DNA of 64,000 nt, taken from contig NZ_CP032549.1 of NCBI RefSeq assembly GCF_012221945.1, forward strand, positions 62,001 to 126,000. Direction: 5' to 3'. Positions 25,379-34,184 of this stretch are shown in pieces. The notes under the pieces are model-generated. The model was not told where the DNA came from, searched no databases, and saw only the letters and a list, made by a program, of their open reading frames with translations. Origin of the DNA: Glutamicibacter mishrai. Lineage in GTDB: Bacteria; Actinomycetota; Actinomycetes; Actinomycetales; Micrococcaceae. The stretch's first letter is position 1. Each line of letters starts with the position of its first letter. A program made the translations under genes and the position numbers.

Positions 25379-25885
25379 GTGCGCATTGACCGCCTTGACG
25401 CGGACCTCATCGAACTGCTCACCGACTCCCCCATGCTGCCGGTGATGGAATGCGCGCGACGCCTTGGTGTAGCCCGTGGCACTGTGAGCAGCCGCCTGGC
25501 TCGCCTACACGAGGCTGGGGTCATTCGCGGGATCATTCCACGGGTTGAGCCTTCCGGCTTCGGTTACTCACTCGTCGCGTTTTGCCAGGTTGAAATCATC
25601 CAACGCTATGGCCATGCCCCGGTTGCGTCCGCGCTAGAGGAATCTATTCCTGAAATCGTTGACATGTATACCGTGACGGGTAGTTCTGATTTGCAGCTGC
25701 GGGTTGTCGCGCGAACCGCGGAGGATCTCCAAGACATTTTTGACCGGATCAATCGCGTCGACGGCGTCGCCAGGACATCCTCCTCTTTTGCCTTGCACGA
25801 GCATTTTCAAGGAAGAACGCTGCCGCTTGTTGCAGCATGCGCTAATGAAGAGTCAGAACGGGTCAAGGCTATACAGAATGACTAG
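25379..25885 (+). CDS. Lrp/AsnC-family transcriptional regulator
   Basis: 168 residues. The N-terminal HTH (LDADLIELLTDSPMLPVMEC, then ARRLGVARGTVSSRLARLHEAGVI) spans about 4-52 and the C-terminal RAM/effector domain about 65-145 (YTVTGSSDLQLRVVARTAEDLQ). GTG start with GAAAGGA upstream. These regulators sense amino acids and often control adjacent transport or catabolic genes. The next operon encodes an aminotransferase and an amino-acid permease and has a perfect palindrome upstream, so it is the likely target. A divergent SDR gene shares the promoter region. Confidence 0.87.
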   Translation: MRIDRLDADLIELLTDSPMLPVMECARRLGVARGTVSSRLARLHEAGVIRGIIPRVEPSGFGYSLVAFCQVEIIQRYGHAPVASALEESIPEIVDMYTVTGSSDLQLRVVARTAEDLQDIFDRINRVDGVARTSSSFALHEHFQGRTLPLVAACANEESERVKAIQND

Positions 25886-25912
25886 TAAAATGGAGGGATA
25901 GGTAATTACTGC

Positions 25913-25927
25913 TATGCAACTTGCATA
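25913..25927. promoter_or_regulatory. Perfect 15-bp palindrome, candidate Lrp/AsnC operator
   Basis: TATGCAA-C-TTGCATA has 7-bp perfect arms around one base. It lies 28 bp after the Lrp-gene stop and 170 bp before the aminotransferase start, in a 211-bp non-coding stretch that must contain the operon promoter. Confidence 0.5.
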
Positions 25928-26096
25928 GGCCCCCGGAGGTCGATTGCACTGCAGATTCGATCAACCTACAGTCATTGCTTGTGAATCGCGACACGCGAGA
26001 ATATGAGCGAAGCCACTCCTGAAGACATCAGCTGGTGGCTTTGCTGTTTGAACGATTGCCAACCTCAAGCAGTTGTGGCAGTCAGAGAGGAAACTC

Positions 26097-27170
26097 ATGA
26101 CCCTACACCAGCGCCCTTCCTTGCAGGACGTTCCCGCTTACAAGCAGGGCAAGCCCGCACCCGCTGGAGCTTCAAAACTCTCATCTAATGAATCGCCACA
26201 TGCACCTTTGCCTTCGGTGATCTCCAGCATTCAGGAGGGTCTGGGAAGCATCCATCGTTATCCAAGCATTGCCGCTCCTCAACTTACCGGCGCACTGGCC
26301 GAGCAGTTCGGCATTGCCCCGGAACATATCACTTTGGGTGCTGGTTCGGTTGAAGTCGCTGCGCAGATCATTCACGCAGTGGCGGCCGAGGGCGATGAAG
26401 TGATGTATGCGTGGCGTTCCTTCGAGGCGTACCCATCTCTCGTACGCATCGCCGGCGCTACTCCGGTCGAGGTCCCCCTGGATGCCGAGTCCCGCCACGA
26501 TCTGCCGGCCATGCTGGAGGCCATTACCGAGAAAACCCGGCTCATCTTCATCTGCAACCCGAACAATCCAACGGGAACCGTTGTCGAAGCAGAAGCGCTT
26601 GACCAGTTCATCAATGCCGTACCGCATGACGTCCTGGTTGTCGTTGATGAGGCCTACGTGCACTTCGACCGTTCGGCCGTGCGTGCCGATGGCATCGAGC
26701 TGTTTCGCAAGTACCCGCACGTTGCCGTCCTGCACACTTTTTCCAAGGCTTATGGTCTTGCTGGGCTGAGAGTCGGCTACGCCATCAGCCCATTGGAAGT
26801 GGCAGCGAATCTGCGCAAGGTCGCAGTGCCCTTTGGAGTTTCCGATCTTGCCCAGCGCGCTGCCGTGGCATCGCTTGCGGCCATCGACGAGTTGGCTGTG
26901 CGCATCGAAGAGGTCGTGGCCCAGCGCGAGCGCATGTACGAATCCTTGGCTCAGGCGGGCTACCCAGTGGTGAAGTCGCAGGCTAATTTCGTCTGGGTCG
27001 ATGCGGGAGAAGACACCATGAAGCTCGAGGAACAACTGGCAGCCGGCGGCGTTGTGGTCCGCGCCTTCCCGGGTGACGGCTTGCGCATCTCCTCCGGTAC
27101 CGAAGAAGACGTTGATCGCGTGCTCGCAGCCTTGCCGGCGTTGGCATCAGCAGAGGCGGCCACCGCATGA
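26097..27170 (+). CDS. HisC-family aminotransferase (aromatic amino acid / histidinol-phosphate type)
   Basis: 357 residues, fold-type I PLP enzyme. KLSSNESPHAPLP (about 27) is the substrate-binding opening of the HisC/Pat group; CNPNNPTGTV (about 157) and VVDEAYVHF (about 181) bind PLP; the Schiff-base lysine is K217 in TFSKAYGLAGLRVGY. Compared with true HisC this looks like the actinobacterial phenylalanine/aromatic aminotransferase (Pat/HisC2) subgroup, and it is far from any his operon. AGAGAGGAAACTC supports ATG 26097. Its TGA overlaps the permease start by 4 bp. Likely role: transamination of an amino acid taken up by the permease, under Lrp control. Confidence 0.8.
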   Translation: MTLHQRPSLQDVPAYKQGKPAPAGASKLSSNESPHAPLPSVISSIQEGLGSIHRYPSIAAPQLTGALAEQFGIAPEHITLGAGSVEVAAQIIHAVAAEGDEVMYAWRSFEAYPSLVRIAGATPVEVPLDAESRHDLPAMLEAITEKTRLIFICNPNNPTGTVVEAEALDQFINAVPHDVLVVVDEAYVHFDRSAVRADGIELFRKYPHVAVLHTFSKAYGLAGLRVGYAISPLEVAANLRKVAVPFGVSDLAQRAAVASLAAIDELAVRIEEVVAQRERMYESLAQAGYPVVKSQANFVWVDAGEDTMKLEEQLAAGGVVVRAFPGDGLRISSGTEEDVDRVLAALPALASAEAATA

Positions 27171-28552
27171 CCGCCGTGAAGAACACCGAAGCTCAGCTTC
27201 ATACGGGACTGACCCAGCGCCAGATTTCCATGATGGGTCTTGGCGGCGCCATCGGCGCTGGCCTCTTTGTCGGCTCGGGACAAGCGATTTCGATTGCCGG
27301 TCCTGCGGTTCTTGTTTCCTACCTGCTCGCTGGCACGGTCATCATCGTGATCATGGCGATGCTGGCCGAGATGGTGGCAGCGCATCCATCCTCCGGCGCT
27401 TTCAGCACCTTTGCCCACAAAGCGATGGGCCGCAGCGCAGGCAGCACCTTGGGATGGCTCTACTGGGTGCAGCTGGTGGTCGTGATCGCGGCTGAAGCTA
27501 CCGGTGCGGCTGCCATCACCGCAGGATGGTTCCCGGCCATCCCGCAATGGGCCTGGGTTCTCGCTTTCGTCGTAGTGCTCACTGGCGCCAATCTCCTGGG
27601 CGTACGGAATTATGGCCGGTTCGAATACTGGTTTGCAGTCATCAAGGTCGCGGCGATCATCGCCTTCCTGGTCTTTGGCGTATTGGTTCTTGCCCACGTC
27701 TTCCCCACCGAGGAGCCTGTGGGCTTCGCCAACCTGGCGGCGCACGGGGGCTTTGCGCCTGGCGGCATGGCCGGCATCGCCGCCGCAGTGCTGATCGTGA
27801 TTTTCTCATTTGGCGGCACCGAAGTAGTTTCAATTGCCGCGGCAGAATCCAAAGACCCTGCTGGGAACATCAAGCGAGTAGTGAAGTCCGTGATGCTGCG
27901 CATCCTCTTCTTCTACCTCGGCTCAATCCTGATCATCATTGCGCTGGTGCCGTGGAACGATCCATCGGTGGTCGAAGGGCCATTTGCGGCCGCCTTGGCC
28001 GTGATGCACATACCTGGCGTGAGCCTCCTGATGAATGCCGTGGTTGTCGTGGCCTTGCTGTCGGCCATGAACGCGAACATCTACGGCTCTTCCCGCATGC
28101 TCTACTCGCTCGGACAGCGAAAGCTCGCCCCGAGAAGCGCCACCCACGTGACCGGCAATGGTGTCCCTGCCAAGGCCGTCATCAGCTCGGTTGCCTTCTC
28201 GTTCCTGGCCGTTGGCCTGAACTGGATTTGGCCTGACACGGTTATGCCGATCTTGCTCAACGTCGTGGGTTCAACCATCATCTTCATCTGGGCGTTCATC
28301 GCTGTGACCCAGCTGATCCTGCGCCGCCGTGCCGACCGCGAGGGCGAGCATCTGCCATTGCGCCTTTGGGGTTTCCCTGGCTTGTCCATCGCAACCATCG
28401 TGGTCCTAGCGGCCATCGTTGTCCTTGCAATGACTGATGCCGCGGCACGCACTCAATTGCTGCTCACCGGCGCCCTGACGGCGGTCATCTGGATTATCTC
28501 CAAGCTGGTCCTGCGTGATGGGACCGGTGTCGAAGAGGCCAGCGACGGCTGA
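27167..28552 (+). CDS. APC-superfamily amino acid permease
   Basis: 461 residues with 12 predicted helices. The first helix has GLGGAIGAGLFVGSGQAIS (TM1 unwound Gly segment), and the consensus amphipathic region PSSGAFSTFAHKAMGRSAG lies near residue 65; both are typical of the AAT (aromatic/GABA/Pro) branch. Start overlaps the aminotransferase stop (ATGA). It should import the amino acid transaminated by the upstream enzyme using proton symport. A good terminator follows. Substrate inferred only as aromatic or histidine-like. Confidence 0.87.
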   Translation: MTAVKNTEAQLHTGLTQRQISMMGLGGAIGAGLFVGSGQAISIAGPAVLVSYLLAGTVIIVIMAMLAEMVAAHPSSGAFSTFAHKAMGRSAGSTLGWLYWVQLVVVIAAEATGAAAITAGWFPAIPQWAWVLAFVVVLTGANLLGVRNYGRFEYWFAVIKVAAIIAFLVFGVLVLAHVFPTEEPVGFANLAAHGGFAPGGMAGIAAAVLIVIFSFGGTEVVSIAAAESKDPAGNIKRVVKSVMLRILFFYLGSILIIIALVPWNDPSVVEGPFAAALAVMHIPGVSLLMNAVVVVALLSAMNANIYGSSRMLYSLGQRKLAPRSATHVTGNGVPAKAVISSVAFSFLAVGLNWIWPDTVMPILLNVVGSTIIFIWAFIAVTQLILRRRADREGEHLPLRLWGFPGLSIATIVVLAAIVVLAMTDAAARTQLLLTGALTAVIWIISKLVLRDGTGVEEASDG

Positions 28553-28570
28553 TCCGTTCGACGATTCCCC

Positions 28571-28616
28571 AGCCTAGGCTCGATTCACTGTCGTGGATCG
28601 GGCCTAGGCTTTTCTC
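28571..28616. terminator. Terminator of the aminotransferase-permease operon
   Basis: AGCCTAGGC (28571-28579) pairs with GCCTAGGCT (28602-28610), extended inside by TCGAT/ATCG; TTTCT follows on the plus strand. It overlaps the stop codon of the convergent AlkD-like gene. Confidence 0.75.
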
Positions 28617-29284
28617 TTGACCATTTCGTTGATCCAGATGGGTGCGAAAGGAGAAGTGCAGCCGGGAGAGGTCGGGTAGTCGGCGAGCACTTGCAGGTTC
28701 TCCCCGATGGCCAGTGCGCGCTCACGCAACGCAGGATGCTCAATACCGATCTGCGCAAGCGTGGTATTCATGGCCCACTGCAAACGTTCGGGCGCAGCCA
28801 GCATCTGTTCTTCGATGATGTCGAGAAGCCCAGCAAGATCAACCTGATCAGGGTCCTTGAGCACTTGATGTGCAGTCAATTCCCACCCAGCGGCCAGCTG
28901 CACGCTGTCGCTTTCAGCCATCAATACTTGGCGCAGCTCTTCGAGCAGTTTCGTTTTCTTGACAATGTAGTTCAAAAACCAGGCTTGCACCTTGGGCGTG
29001 CTGGCTGCCTTGCTCCAGTCATGCAGCTGTTCCAGCGAGAAGCTGCGAGGCTTCGCAATCAGAAGGGCCACGAGACGACTTGGGGTTTCCCCTGTCGCCC
29101 ATAGCTGCTCGGCGAGATCCTGATTTGTCTTCAGGGACTTGGCGAGGCCGCGGAGTTTTCCGAGATTGACCCCAAAGTCATCACCATGGCGTTCATTGAC
29201 CGCCCGAGCTTTGGGGTCTTCCAGAGCCAACAATGCCTGCTGGATTTCTGGCACTGTACTTTCAGGACCGATCTCGATGCTCAA
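28604..29284 (-). CDS. DNA alkylation repair protein, AlkD-like
   Basis: 226 residues, all-alpha HEAT-like repeats. Features of the AlkD/AlkC-type family are VNERHGDDFGVNLGKLRGLAK (21; core RHGDDFGVNLGKLR, about 31-45) and the helical stretch around WFLNYIVKKTKLLEELR. AlkD glycosylases excise bulky or cationic alkylated bases without base flipping. The TTG start has GACGGAG about 6 nt upstream. Last gene after corA and the GyrI-like gene. Some members of this family have lost catalysis, so glycosylase activity is not assured. Confidence 0.75.
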   Translation of the reverse strand: MSIEIGPESTVPEIQQALLALEDPKARAVNERHGDDFGVNLGKLRGLAKSLKTNQDLAEQLWATGETPSRLVALLIAKPRSFSLEQLHDWSKAASTPKVQAWFLNYIVKKTKLLEELRQVLMAESDSVQLAAGWELTAHQVLKDPDQVDLAGLLDIIEEQMLAAPERLQWAMNTTLAQIGIEHPALRERALAIGENLQVLADYPTSPGCTSPFAPIWINEMVKRKA

Positions 29285-29307
29285 CGTATACTCCGTCTAT
29301 TTGTTCG

Positions 29308-29925
29308 CTATAGGGATGCAACGGGCTGTCGCAGGATGGTTCGCAATCGTTCCGGCGCGACTTTCCTGGGATCTCCCAGATAGATCTCGTGGTGCTTGCC
29401 TGATAATCGCAGACCCTGCCCCAGAATAAAGTCCTTGTGCATCTGTTCTAGGACAGGCCCTTCATCATCATAAGCACCAAGATGCAGCGTCTGGACGCAT
29501 TCTCCTTCGTCCAGTTCTTCCAAGCGCATCTTATCGATGCTTGGCAGCCGGCGCTTGGAAACTGCTGCTAAGACGGCGGCTTGGACTTCTTCGGCGGTGA
29601 TCCAGTCAGGGACCATCAGCATGAGGGTCCAATACCACTGGGACTTATCTCGCTGCGTCGTAAAGGACTCCATGTTATCCGCCCACCAAAGACCCTCCAG
29701 GGGCGGAACCACATAGTCCCTGCCATTCTGCTTGCTGGAGAATTTTAGTTTGTACGCCACCGGATAAATCGTTTCCAGTGCTTGAGTGTAGCTAGGCGCC
29801 AGGTTGGGATCTCCGTGGCCATCAATCATGAGATATCGCGTGGCAGGCATTCGCAAGAGCCGAAATTCTGATGGCCTAGCACGGTAGCCATCGAGTACTT
29901 TCTTGAAATCGATCTTCTCAGCCAT
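29308..29925 (-). CDS. GyrI-like small-molecule-binding domain protein
   Basis: 205 residues. MAEKIDFKKVLDGYRARPSE (20) followed by FRLLRMPATRYLMIDGHGDP is the usual start of the stand-alone GyrI-like (SOUL/GyrI superfamily) proteins; later VVPPLEGLWWADNM and PDWITAEEVQAAVLAAVSKR fit the same group. These domains bind cationic or hydrophobic small molecules and occur in drug-responsive regulators; no DNA-binding domain is present here. ATG 29925 is supported by GGGAGCGC; a start at 29967 would overlap corA. It lies 32 bp after corA and 23 bp before the AlkD-like gene, so the three genes may be an operon. Confidence 0.8.
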   Translation of the reverse strand: MAEKIDFKKVLDGYRARPSEFRLLRMPATRYLMIDGHGDPNLAPSYTQALETIYPVAYKLKFSSKQNGRDYVVPPLEGLWWADNMESFTTQRDKSQWYWTLMLMVPDWITAEEVQAAVLAAVSKRRLPSIDKMRLEELDEGECVQTLHLGAYDDEGPVLEQMHKDFILGQGLRLSGKHHEIYLGDPRKVAPERLRTILRQPVASL

Positions 29926-29957
29926 CTGTTGCGCTCCCCCACTGTCCCTGTCTAGTG

Positions 29958-31049
29958 CTAGAACCATTTACGCCATTTGAAGACGCCATACAGCGCCGCG
30001 GCGAAACCAACCATCACCAATACAGCCCCCGGATATCCGAACGCCCAGTGCAGCTCAGGCATGTGGTCAAAATTCATGCCATAGATCGCTGCGATCAGAG
30101 TGGGAGCAAATAAGATTGCAGCCCAACCTGAAATCTTTTTCATGTCTTCGTTCTGGCGTTGGGCTACCAAGGTGGCATTGACATTCAAAATCTGTGACAG
30201 GGCGTCACGGTATTCAAGCGCTTGGGTATTAGCTCGCGTCAGATGGTCTGTGACATCCTGCAAATAGGTTTCCAGCTCGTCAGGAACTGGGTACTTCTTG
30301 AATCCGTTATCGAGGGACCGTACGACTTCCAATAAGGATGCGGTGGAATGCTGCACGTCAATCACTTCTTGGCTCAAGCGATAAATGCGTTCTGTCACCG
30401 CAGCATCACCGCTGAAAACTTGACGCTCGATCTGCTCCTTATCGATCCCTAGGCCATGAAGAACTGGCGCATAGCCATCGACAATTTCATCGAGAATCCG
30501 ATACAGCACTGCTTCAGAACCCAGCCGAAGCAGTTTTGGATCCTTGAGCAACATCTGATGCTGTTGGAGGTTTCCGCTGCTGATTGACTCGGCAAACTCG
30601 TGACCGTCGGTCCCGTCAATCCATCGATGGTCCTGGCACAGTACCGCGATGGAACCTTGCCGAAGGAGAATGTGGAATTCGGATAGCTCGACTTCTTCGG
30701 TGGCGTCGAGGTACAAGGCTGAACGTACAACCAGCAGGAGGACGTCACCATAGCGCTCTAGCTTCGGACGCTGTCTTGCGTGCAGAAGATCTTCAACCAA
30801 GACCGGGTGCAAATTCCACGCGTCGGCCAGCTCTTGGATATCAGCATCATCTGGCGTGGGATAAAGCGACAAAGCGATGCGATTCTCCCCGGTGCGGCAG
30901 AATTCCATCGCTTCCGCTGCCGTAACGCTCAACGGGGCAAGTTCGACCGTGCCATCATCGATGTAGCGAACGCGCTTTGAACTGTGAGCCGGTCCGCGAC
31001 CGTTACCGACGTGCTTTGCTCGAATTGATCGTCGCTGAATTCGTGCCAT
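29958..31049 (-). CDS. corA: CorA-family Mg2+/Co2+ transporter
   Basis: 363 residues. Large cytoplasmic N-terminal domain, long helix (SEVIDVQHSTASLL...) and two C-terminal transmembrane helices. The pore signature YGMNFDHMPEL between TM1 (WAAILFAPTLIAAIYGMNF) and TM2 (GYPGAVLVMVGFAAALYGVF) is intact, and the basic tail KWRKWF follows. Forms a pentameric Mg2+ channel. AGGAGCACC precedes ATG 31049; in-frame extension to 31127 was rejected. First gene of a minus-strand run with the GyrI-like and AlkD-like genes. Confidence 0.9.
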   Translation of the reverse strand: MARIQRRSIRAKHVGNGRGPAHSSKRVRYIDDGTVELAPLSVTAAEAMEFCRTGENRIALSLYPTPDDADIQELADAWNLHPVLVEDLLHARQRPKLERYGDVLLLVVRSALYLDATEEVELSEFHILLRQGSIAVLCQDHRWIDGTDGHEFAESISSGNLQQHQMLLKDPKLLRLGSEAVLYRILDEIVDGYAPVLHGLGIDKEQIERQVFSGDAAVTERIYRLSQEVIDVQHSTASLLEVVRSLDNGFKKYPVPDELETYLQDVTDHLTRANTQALEYRDALSQILNVNATLVAQRQNEDMKKISGWAAILFAPTLIAAIYGMNFDHMPELHWAFGYPGAVLVMVGFAAALYGVFKWRKWF

Positions 31050-31310
31050 GGTGCTCCTGATTGAACGATTTGATTCAAGTATCGCAAGTGAATTGCTGTT
31101 TAAGGTGCACATACAGCGCCTCAACATCTATAGACTCCGCCAAATTGGAAATTCTTTCCTGCACAGTTCGTCGTCATCGTGATGCGAACCATCAATTATC
31201 GCTGCGGTTCTGCGCGCCGGCCCGAGTGTTAGGACGTCAGGGCAAACGGCCGCTCGCCCAAAAGAGGGCATTGATCAGAATTCTATTCCGCACTAAAATG
31301 GAATTGAACG
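31050..31310. other. Intergenic region between corA and the tRNA-Ala terminator
   Basis: No credible gene. It must contain the corA promoter. No M-box-like Mg2+ riboswitch features were recognised. GAATTC...GGAATTGAA near 31278-31307 is a weak inverted repeat. Confidence 0.35.
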
Positions 31311-31349
31311 AAAAAATCCTGAAATTCTTTCTCAAGAATTTCAGGATTT
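31311..31349 (-). terminator. Strong intrinsic terminator of tRNA-Ala
   Basis: A perfect 16-bp stem (31314-31329 with 31334-31349) closes a 4-nt loop and is followed, on the minus strand, by six T residues (A31311-31316). Confidence 0.9.
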
Positions 31350-31352
31350 AAT

Positions 31353-31428
31353 TGGTGGAGGTAAGGGGATTCGAACCCCTGACCTTCTGCATGCCATGCA
31401 GACGCGCTACCAACTGCGCCATACCCCC
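31353..31428 (-). tRNA. tRNA-Ala (anticodon GGC)
   Basis: 76 nt including an encoded CCA end. Acceptor stem GGGGGTA/TACCTCC (one G-T pair), D arm GCGCAGTTGGTAGCGC, anticodon stem-loop TCTGC-ATGGCAT-GCAGA with GGC at the centre, T arm AGGGGTTCGAATCCCCT. All arms pair. A single tRNA gene followed by its own strong terminator. Confidence 0.97.
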
Positions 31429-31500
31429 AAAAGGATTGCTACCCTGATCAGGCAACTCCATAATCATAGATGACTACCTGATCAGGATGCAAATTCGCTG

Positions 31501-31881
31501 TTACTGATTCTGCTGAGTCAGTTCCTCAGGCAGTTCGATCACAGGGCAGTCTGCCCACAGTCGTTCCAGTGCGTAGAATACGCGGTCTTCCTGATGCTGA
31601 ACGTGCACGACGACGTCTCCGTAGTCCAGCAGGACCCAACGGCCCATGCCGAAGCCCTCACGGCGGACCGGACGCATGCTGTATTCCTCCAGCACCTTGG
31701 CCTGAATTTCGTCGACGATTGCGTTCACCTGCGGTTCTGATCCACCAGAGACAATCAAGAAGGCGTCGGTAACGCCCAGGCGGTCCGCTACGTCGAGCGC
31801 GACCATGTTTTCTGCCAACTTTTCAGATGCAGCGTGTGCTGCAATCTTCACGAGGGCAATTGAATCTGCGTGTGCTCCCAT
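31501..31881 (-). CDS. rsfS: Ribosome silencing factor RsfS (Iojap)
   Basis: 126 residues. RsfS binds uL14 on the 50S subunit and blocks 30S joining under nutrient limitation. Family features: ALDVADRLGVTDAFLIVSG (about 28-46), VDEIQAKVLEEYSMRPVRREG and WVLLDYGDVVVHV (about 83-95), then EDRVFYALERLWADCPVI. Complete length. It follows nadD and the alanine/proline-rich membrane gene, the typical actinobacterial order. AAGGAGAC lies about 12 nt before the ATG. Confidence 0.93.
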   Translation of the reverse strand: MGAHADSIALVKIAAHAASEKLAENMVALDVADRLGVTDAFLIVSGGSEPQVNAIVDEIQAKVLEEYSMRPVRREGFGMGRWVLLDYGDVVVHVQHQEDRVFYALERLWADCPVIELPEELTQQNQ

Positions 31882-31938
31882 TGAGTGGGGTGTCTCCTTG
31901 TTAGAGGTGTAGATCGAGAACTTAATTTTGCTACGAAA

Positions 31939-33495
31939 CTAGTTGCCTAGCAACATGATAAGCCCCGCAATGAGCGCAGCTCCACCGACGCTTAATGCGA
32001 GGATCATGGCTATAAGCATGTTGTTGGCACGACGAACGCCGTGGGTTTGAACGTCCAGCGGCTCCAGGCCGTGAGCGTTCACGGCGTCAATGCGTGGCAT
32101 CTGGACATCGGAAACTGCTTCCGAAGACGCAACGGCCTTCTTGGCGTCCGCATTTGGCTTGGCCGGAGTCTTGGCTGCAGGCTTGGCATCTGCCTTCGGA
32201 GCTGATTTCGGTGCCGGCTTAGGCGCAACCTTTGCCGCTGGCTTAGGTGCCGGTGCAGCTGACTTGGCGGATGCCGGCTTTGGAGCTGGCTTAGGTGCCG
32301 GTGCAGCTGACTTGGCGGATGCCGGCTTTGGAGCTGGCTTATCTGGTTCAGCGGTTTTGACGGCAGGCTTCTTGGCTGCTGGTGCCGCTTCATCTTTCTT
32401 GGAGCTGATCTTGCCATCAGAATCAAGATTCAGGGACACGCTCTGGGTTTTTGGACCCTGCACGCCGGTCTTGGCGATGCGGTCTTCCACCTCGCGGATG
32501 TTGCCCATGGCACCGGTGAACGGATCAGATGACTTATCGTCTTTGCCCTGCTTAGCGTTTTCTACGCGCAAGCGCTCACGTTCTGCGGCACGACGAGAGA
32601 TAATCGCTGCGCGGGCAGCCATTTCACGCTGGTGGGCCAGGACTTCAAGATCGATCTCGGAGTCATCTTCGCCCAGCAGGTTCGGATCAATTGGTGCTTT
32701 AGGGGCATGCGCACGACGTGCAGCCAACGCCTGCTCAACGCTCATGACTGTCGTCTCAGGCGAATCATCGTCAGCTGCGGGCTTCTTTGCCGGCTTGGCA
32801 ACGGGTTTAGGTGCTGCTGCCGGGTCGGCCTTACCCTGTTCGGCGAGGGCCTGCAGGCGTAGCTGGCGCCGGGTCAAAGGCTTGGGATCATCTGCCGGTT
32901 CAACCGTTGGAATATGGCTCGTAAGTGCATCCACTTCGCCTTCAAGGCGGCGGCGTTCACGCAGAGCTTCGCGGTTGCGGGCTCGACGAAGCGAAGCGCG
33001 CTCCCCCATTGGTTCTTGAGCCGGATTCTCGTCGGCGGTGGAACCAGCGGTCGATGGAGCTTTGGCTTCAGGTGCAGCAGGAGCCTGCGCCTTAGATGCT
33101 TGCGCCTGGTTGTCCTTTGGAGGCTCCACCTTGTTAACATCAGGCTTTTCAGCAGGCTTTGGCTGGGCTTTTGGAGCCGCCGCTGCCTGCTTGGAAACAG
33201 TCTGATCAGCCGGCTTTTGGGCCGCGGATTCAGGTTTGGCTGACGGTGCAGGTTTAGGGGCTGGTTTGGCCGCTTGTGGCTTGGCCGGTTCCGGTTTCGG
33301 AGTTGGCTTTGCAGCGGGAGCCGCTTCAGCTTTCGCTGGCGTTGCCGATTGCTCGGACTCCCCCGCCTTTTTCTTGTCTGCGAGTTCTTTGGCCTCTTGT
33401 TCTGCCTTGCTGCTTGCGAGCAAAGCTTCCATTTCGGCACGTCGCTTTTCGCGCAGAGCTCGCCTGCTAGAAACCGGCTGCGAGTTATCGCTCAT
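31939..33495 (-). CDS. Low-complexity Ala/Pro/Lys-rich protein with C-terminal membrane anchor
   Basis: 518 residues, no recognised domain. N-terminus has a basic SRRALREKRRAEMEALL helix, and a second similar segment RASLRRARNREALRERRRLEGE lies near 165, with RRQLRLQALAEQ near 208. Long PAKPxPKP-type tracts surround them. The C-terminal 25 residues form one transmembrane helix (MLIAMILALSVGGAALIAGLIMLL), giving a cytoplasmic tail-anchored topology. Two identical 48-bp direct repeats encode PAPKPASAKSAAPAPK twice. It sits between nadD and rsfS in the operon, a position where actinobacteria often carry a poorly conserved gene. Function unknown; length likely varies by repeat slippage. Confidence 0.75.
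   Translation of the reverse strand: MSDNSQPVSSRRALREKRRAEMEALLASSKAEQEAKELADKKKAGESEQSATPAKAEAAPAAKPTPKPEPAKPQAAKPAPKPAPSAKPESAAQKPADQTVSKQAAAAPKAQPKPAEKPDVNKVEPPKDNQAQASKAQAPAAPEAKAPSTAGSTADENPAQEPMGERASLRRARNREALRERRRLEGEVDALTSHIPTVEPADDPKPLTRRQLRLQALAEQGKADPAAAPKPVAKPAKKPAADDDSPETTVMSVEQALAARRAHAPKAPIDPNLLGEDDSEIDLEVLAHQREMAARAAIISRRAAERERLRVENAKQGKDDKSSDPFTGAMGNIREVEDRIAKTGVQGPKTQSVSLNLDSDGKISSKKDEAAPAAKKPAVKTAEPDKPAPKPASAKSAAPAPKPAPKPASAKSAAPAPKPAAKVAPKPAPKSAPKADAKPAAKTPAKPNADAKKAVASSEAVSDVQMPRIDAVNAHGLEPLDVQTHGVRRANNMLIAMILALSVGGAALIAGLIMLLGN
32240..32335. repeat. Two identical 48-bp direct repeats inside the Ala/Pro/Lys-rich gene
   Basis: Units 32240-32287 and 32288-32335 are identical at DNA level and followed by the first six bases of a third unit. 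They encode a 16-residue Pro/Ala/Lys/Ser repeat. Perfect identity indicates a recent duplication. Confidence 0.85.
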
Positions 33496-33576
33496 CCTGT
33501 ACTTCTCCCGACCGCATAGACAAATACCGTCACCCTTACCTAGAGATTATGCCGTGTTACGTCACCTAATGTGAGG

Positions 33577-34182
33577 TTACGACTCGGTATACAGCCCATA
33601 TTTTGCAATGTACTGCACCACACCATCGGGCACAAGGTACCAGACTGGCTTATCGGCAGCGACTCGTTCACGGCAATCCGTTGAAGAAATTGCCAGTGCT
33701 GGAATCTCCAACTGCGACACGTTGTCGCGGCCAAGATCGCTCATGACATATCCCGGACGGCTCACGCCAACAAAATTCGCGAGGTCCCAAACCTGATCGA
33801 TATCACGCCAGCTCATGATCTGGCTCATCGCGTCTGCACCGGTGATGAAGAACAGTTCCGCATCTGGGCGTTGCGCACGCAAATCCAGCAAGGTGTCACG
33901 AGTGTACGTGGCCCCTTCTCGATCAATATCCACTCGGCTGACGGTAAATCGCGGGTTTGATGCCGTGGCAATGACGGTCATCAAGTAACGATGTTCCGCG
34001 CTCGTGACCTGCTTGTCAGCTTTCTGCCAAGGCTGGCCGGTGGGTACGAAAACTACCTCATCCAGGTCGTACTCGGCAGCCACCTCGCTGGCGGCGACCA
34101 AGTGGCCGTTGTGAATGGGGTCAAAAGTACCGCCCATCACGCCGAGGCGCAATGGGCGGTCACTATGCTGCCGCTCGCTCAA
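33577..34182 (-). CDS. nadD: Nicotinate-nucleotide adenylyltransferase
   Basis: 201 residues. Adenylates nicotinate mononucleotide in NAD synthesis. The nucleotidyltransferase signature [12 protein letters not shown] (about 16-27, with the HXGH motif) and the substrate-recognition [10 protein letters not shown] (about 45) are intact; the [11 protein letters not shown] region (about 168) is the second ATP-binding motif (ISSTxIR, here with a Cys). TTG at 34182 is the apparent start, 3 bp after the preceding stop; a GTG just before MGGTFDP is an alternative. Same operon as the 70-residue membrane protein upstream and rsfS downstream. Confidence 0.93.
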   Translation of the reverse strand: MSERQHSDRPLRLGVMGGTFDPIHNGHLVAASEVAAEYDLDEVVFVPTGQPWQKADKQVTSAEHRYLMTVIATASNPRFTVSRVDIDREGATYTRDTLLDLRAQRPDAELFFITGADAMSQIMSWRDIDQVWDLANFVGVSRPGYVMSDLGRDNVSQLEIPALAISSTDCRERVAADKPVWYLVPDGVVQYIAKYGLYTES

Positions 34183-34184
34183 GA

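Noticed and set aside
26181..27745. Minus-strand frames of 284 and 261 codons
   Set aside because: Antisense to the aminotransferase and permease, which carry intact family motifs and operon overlaps.
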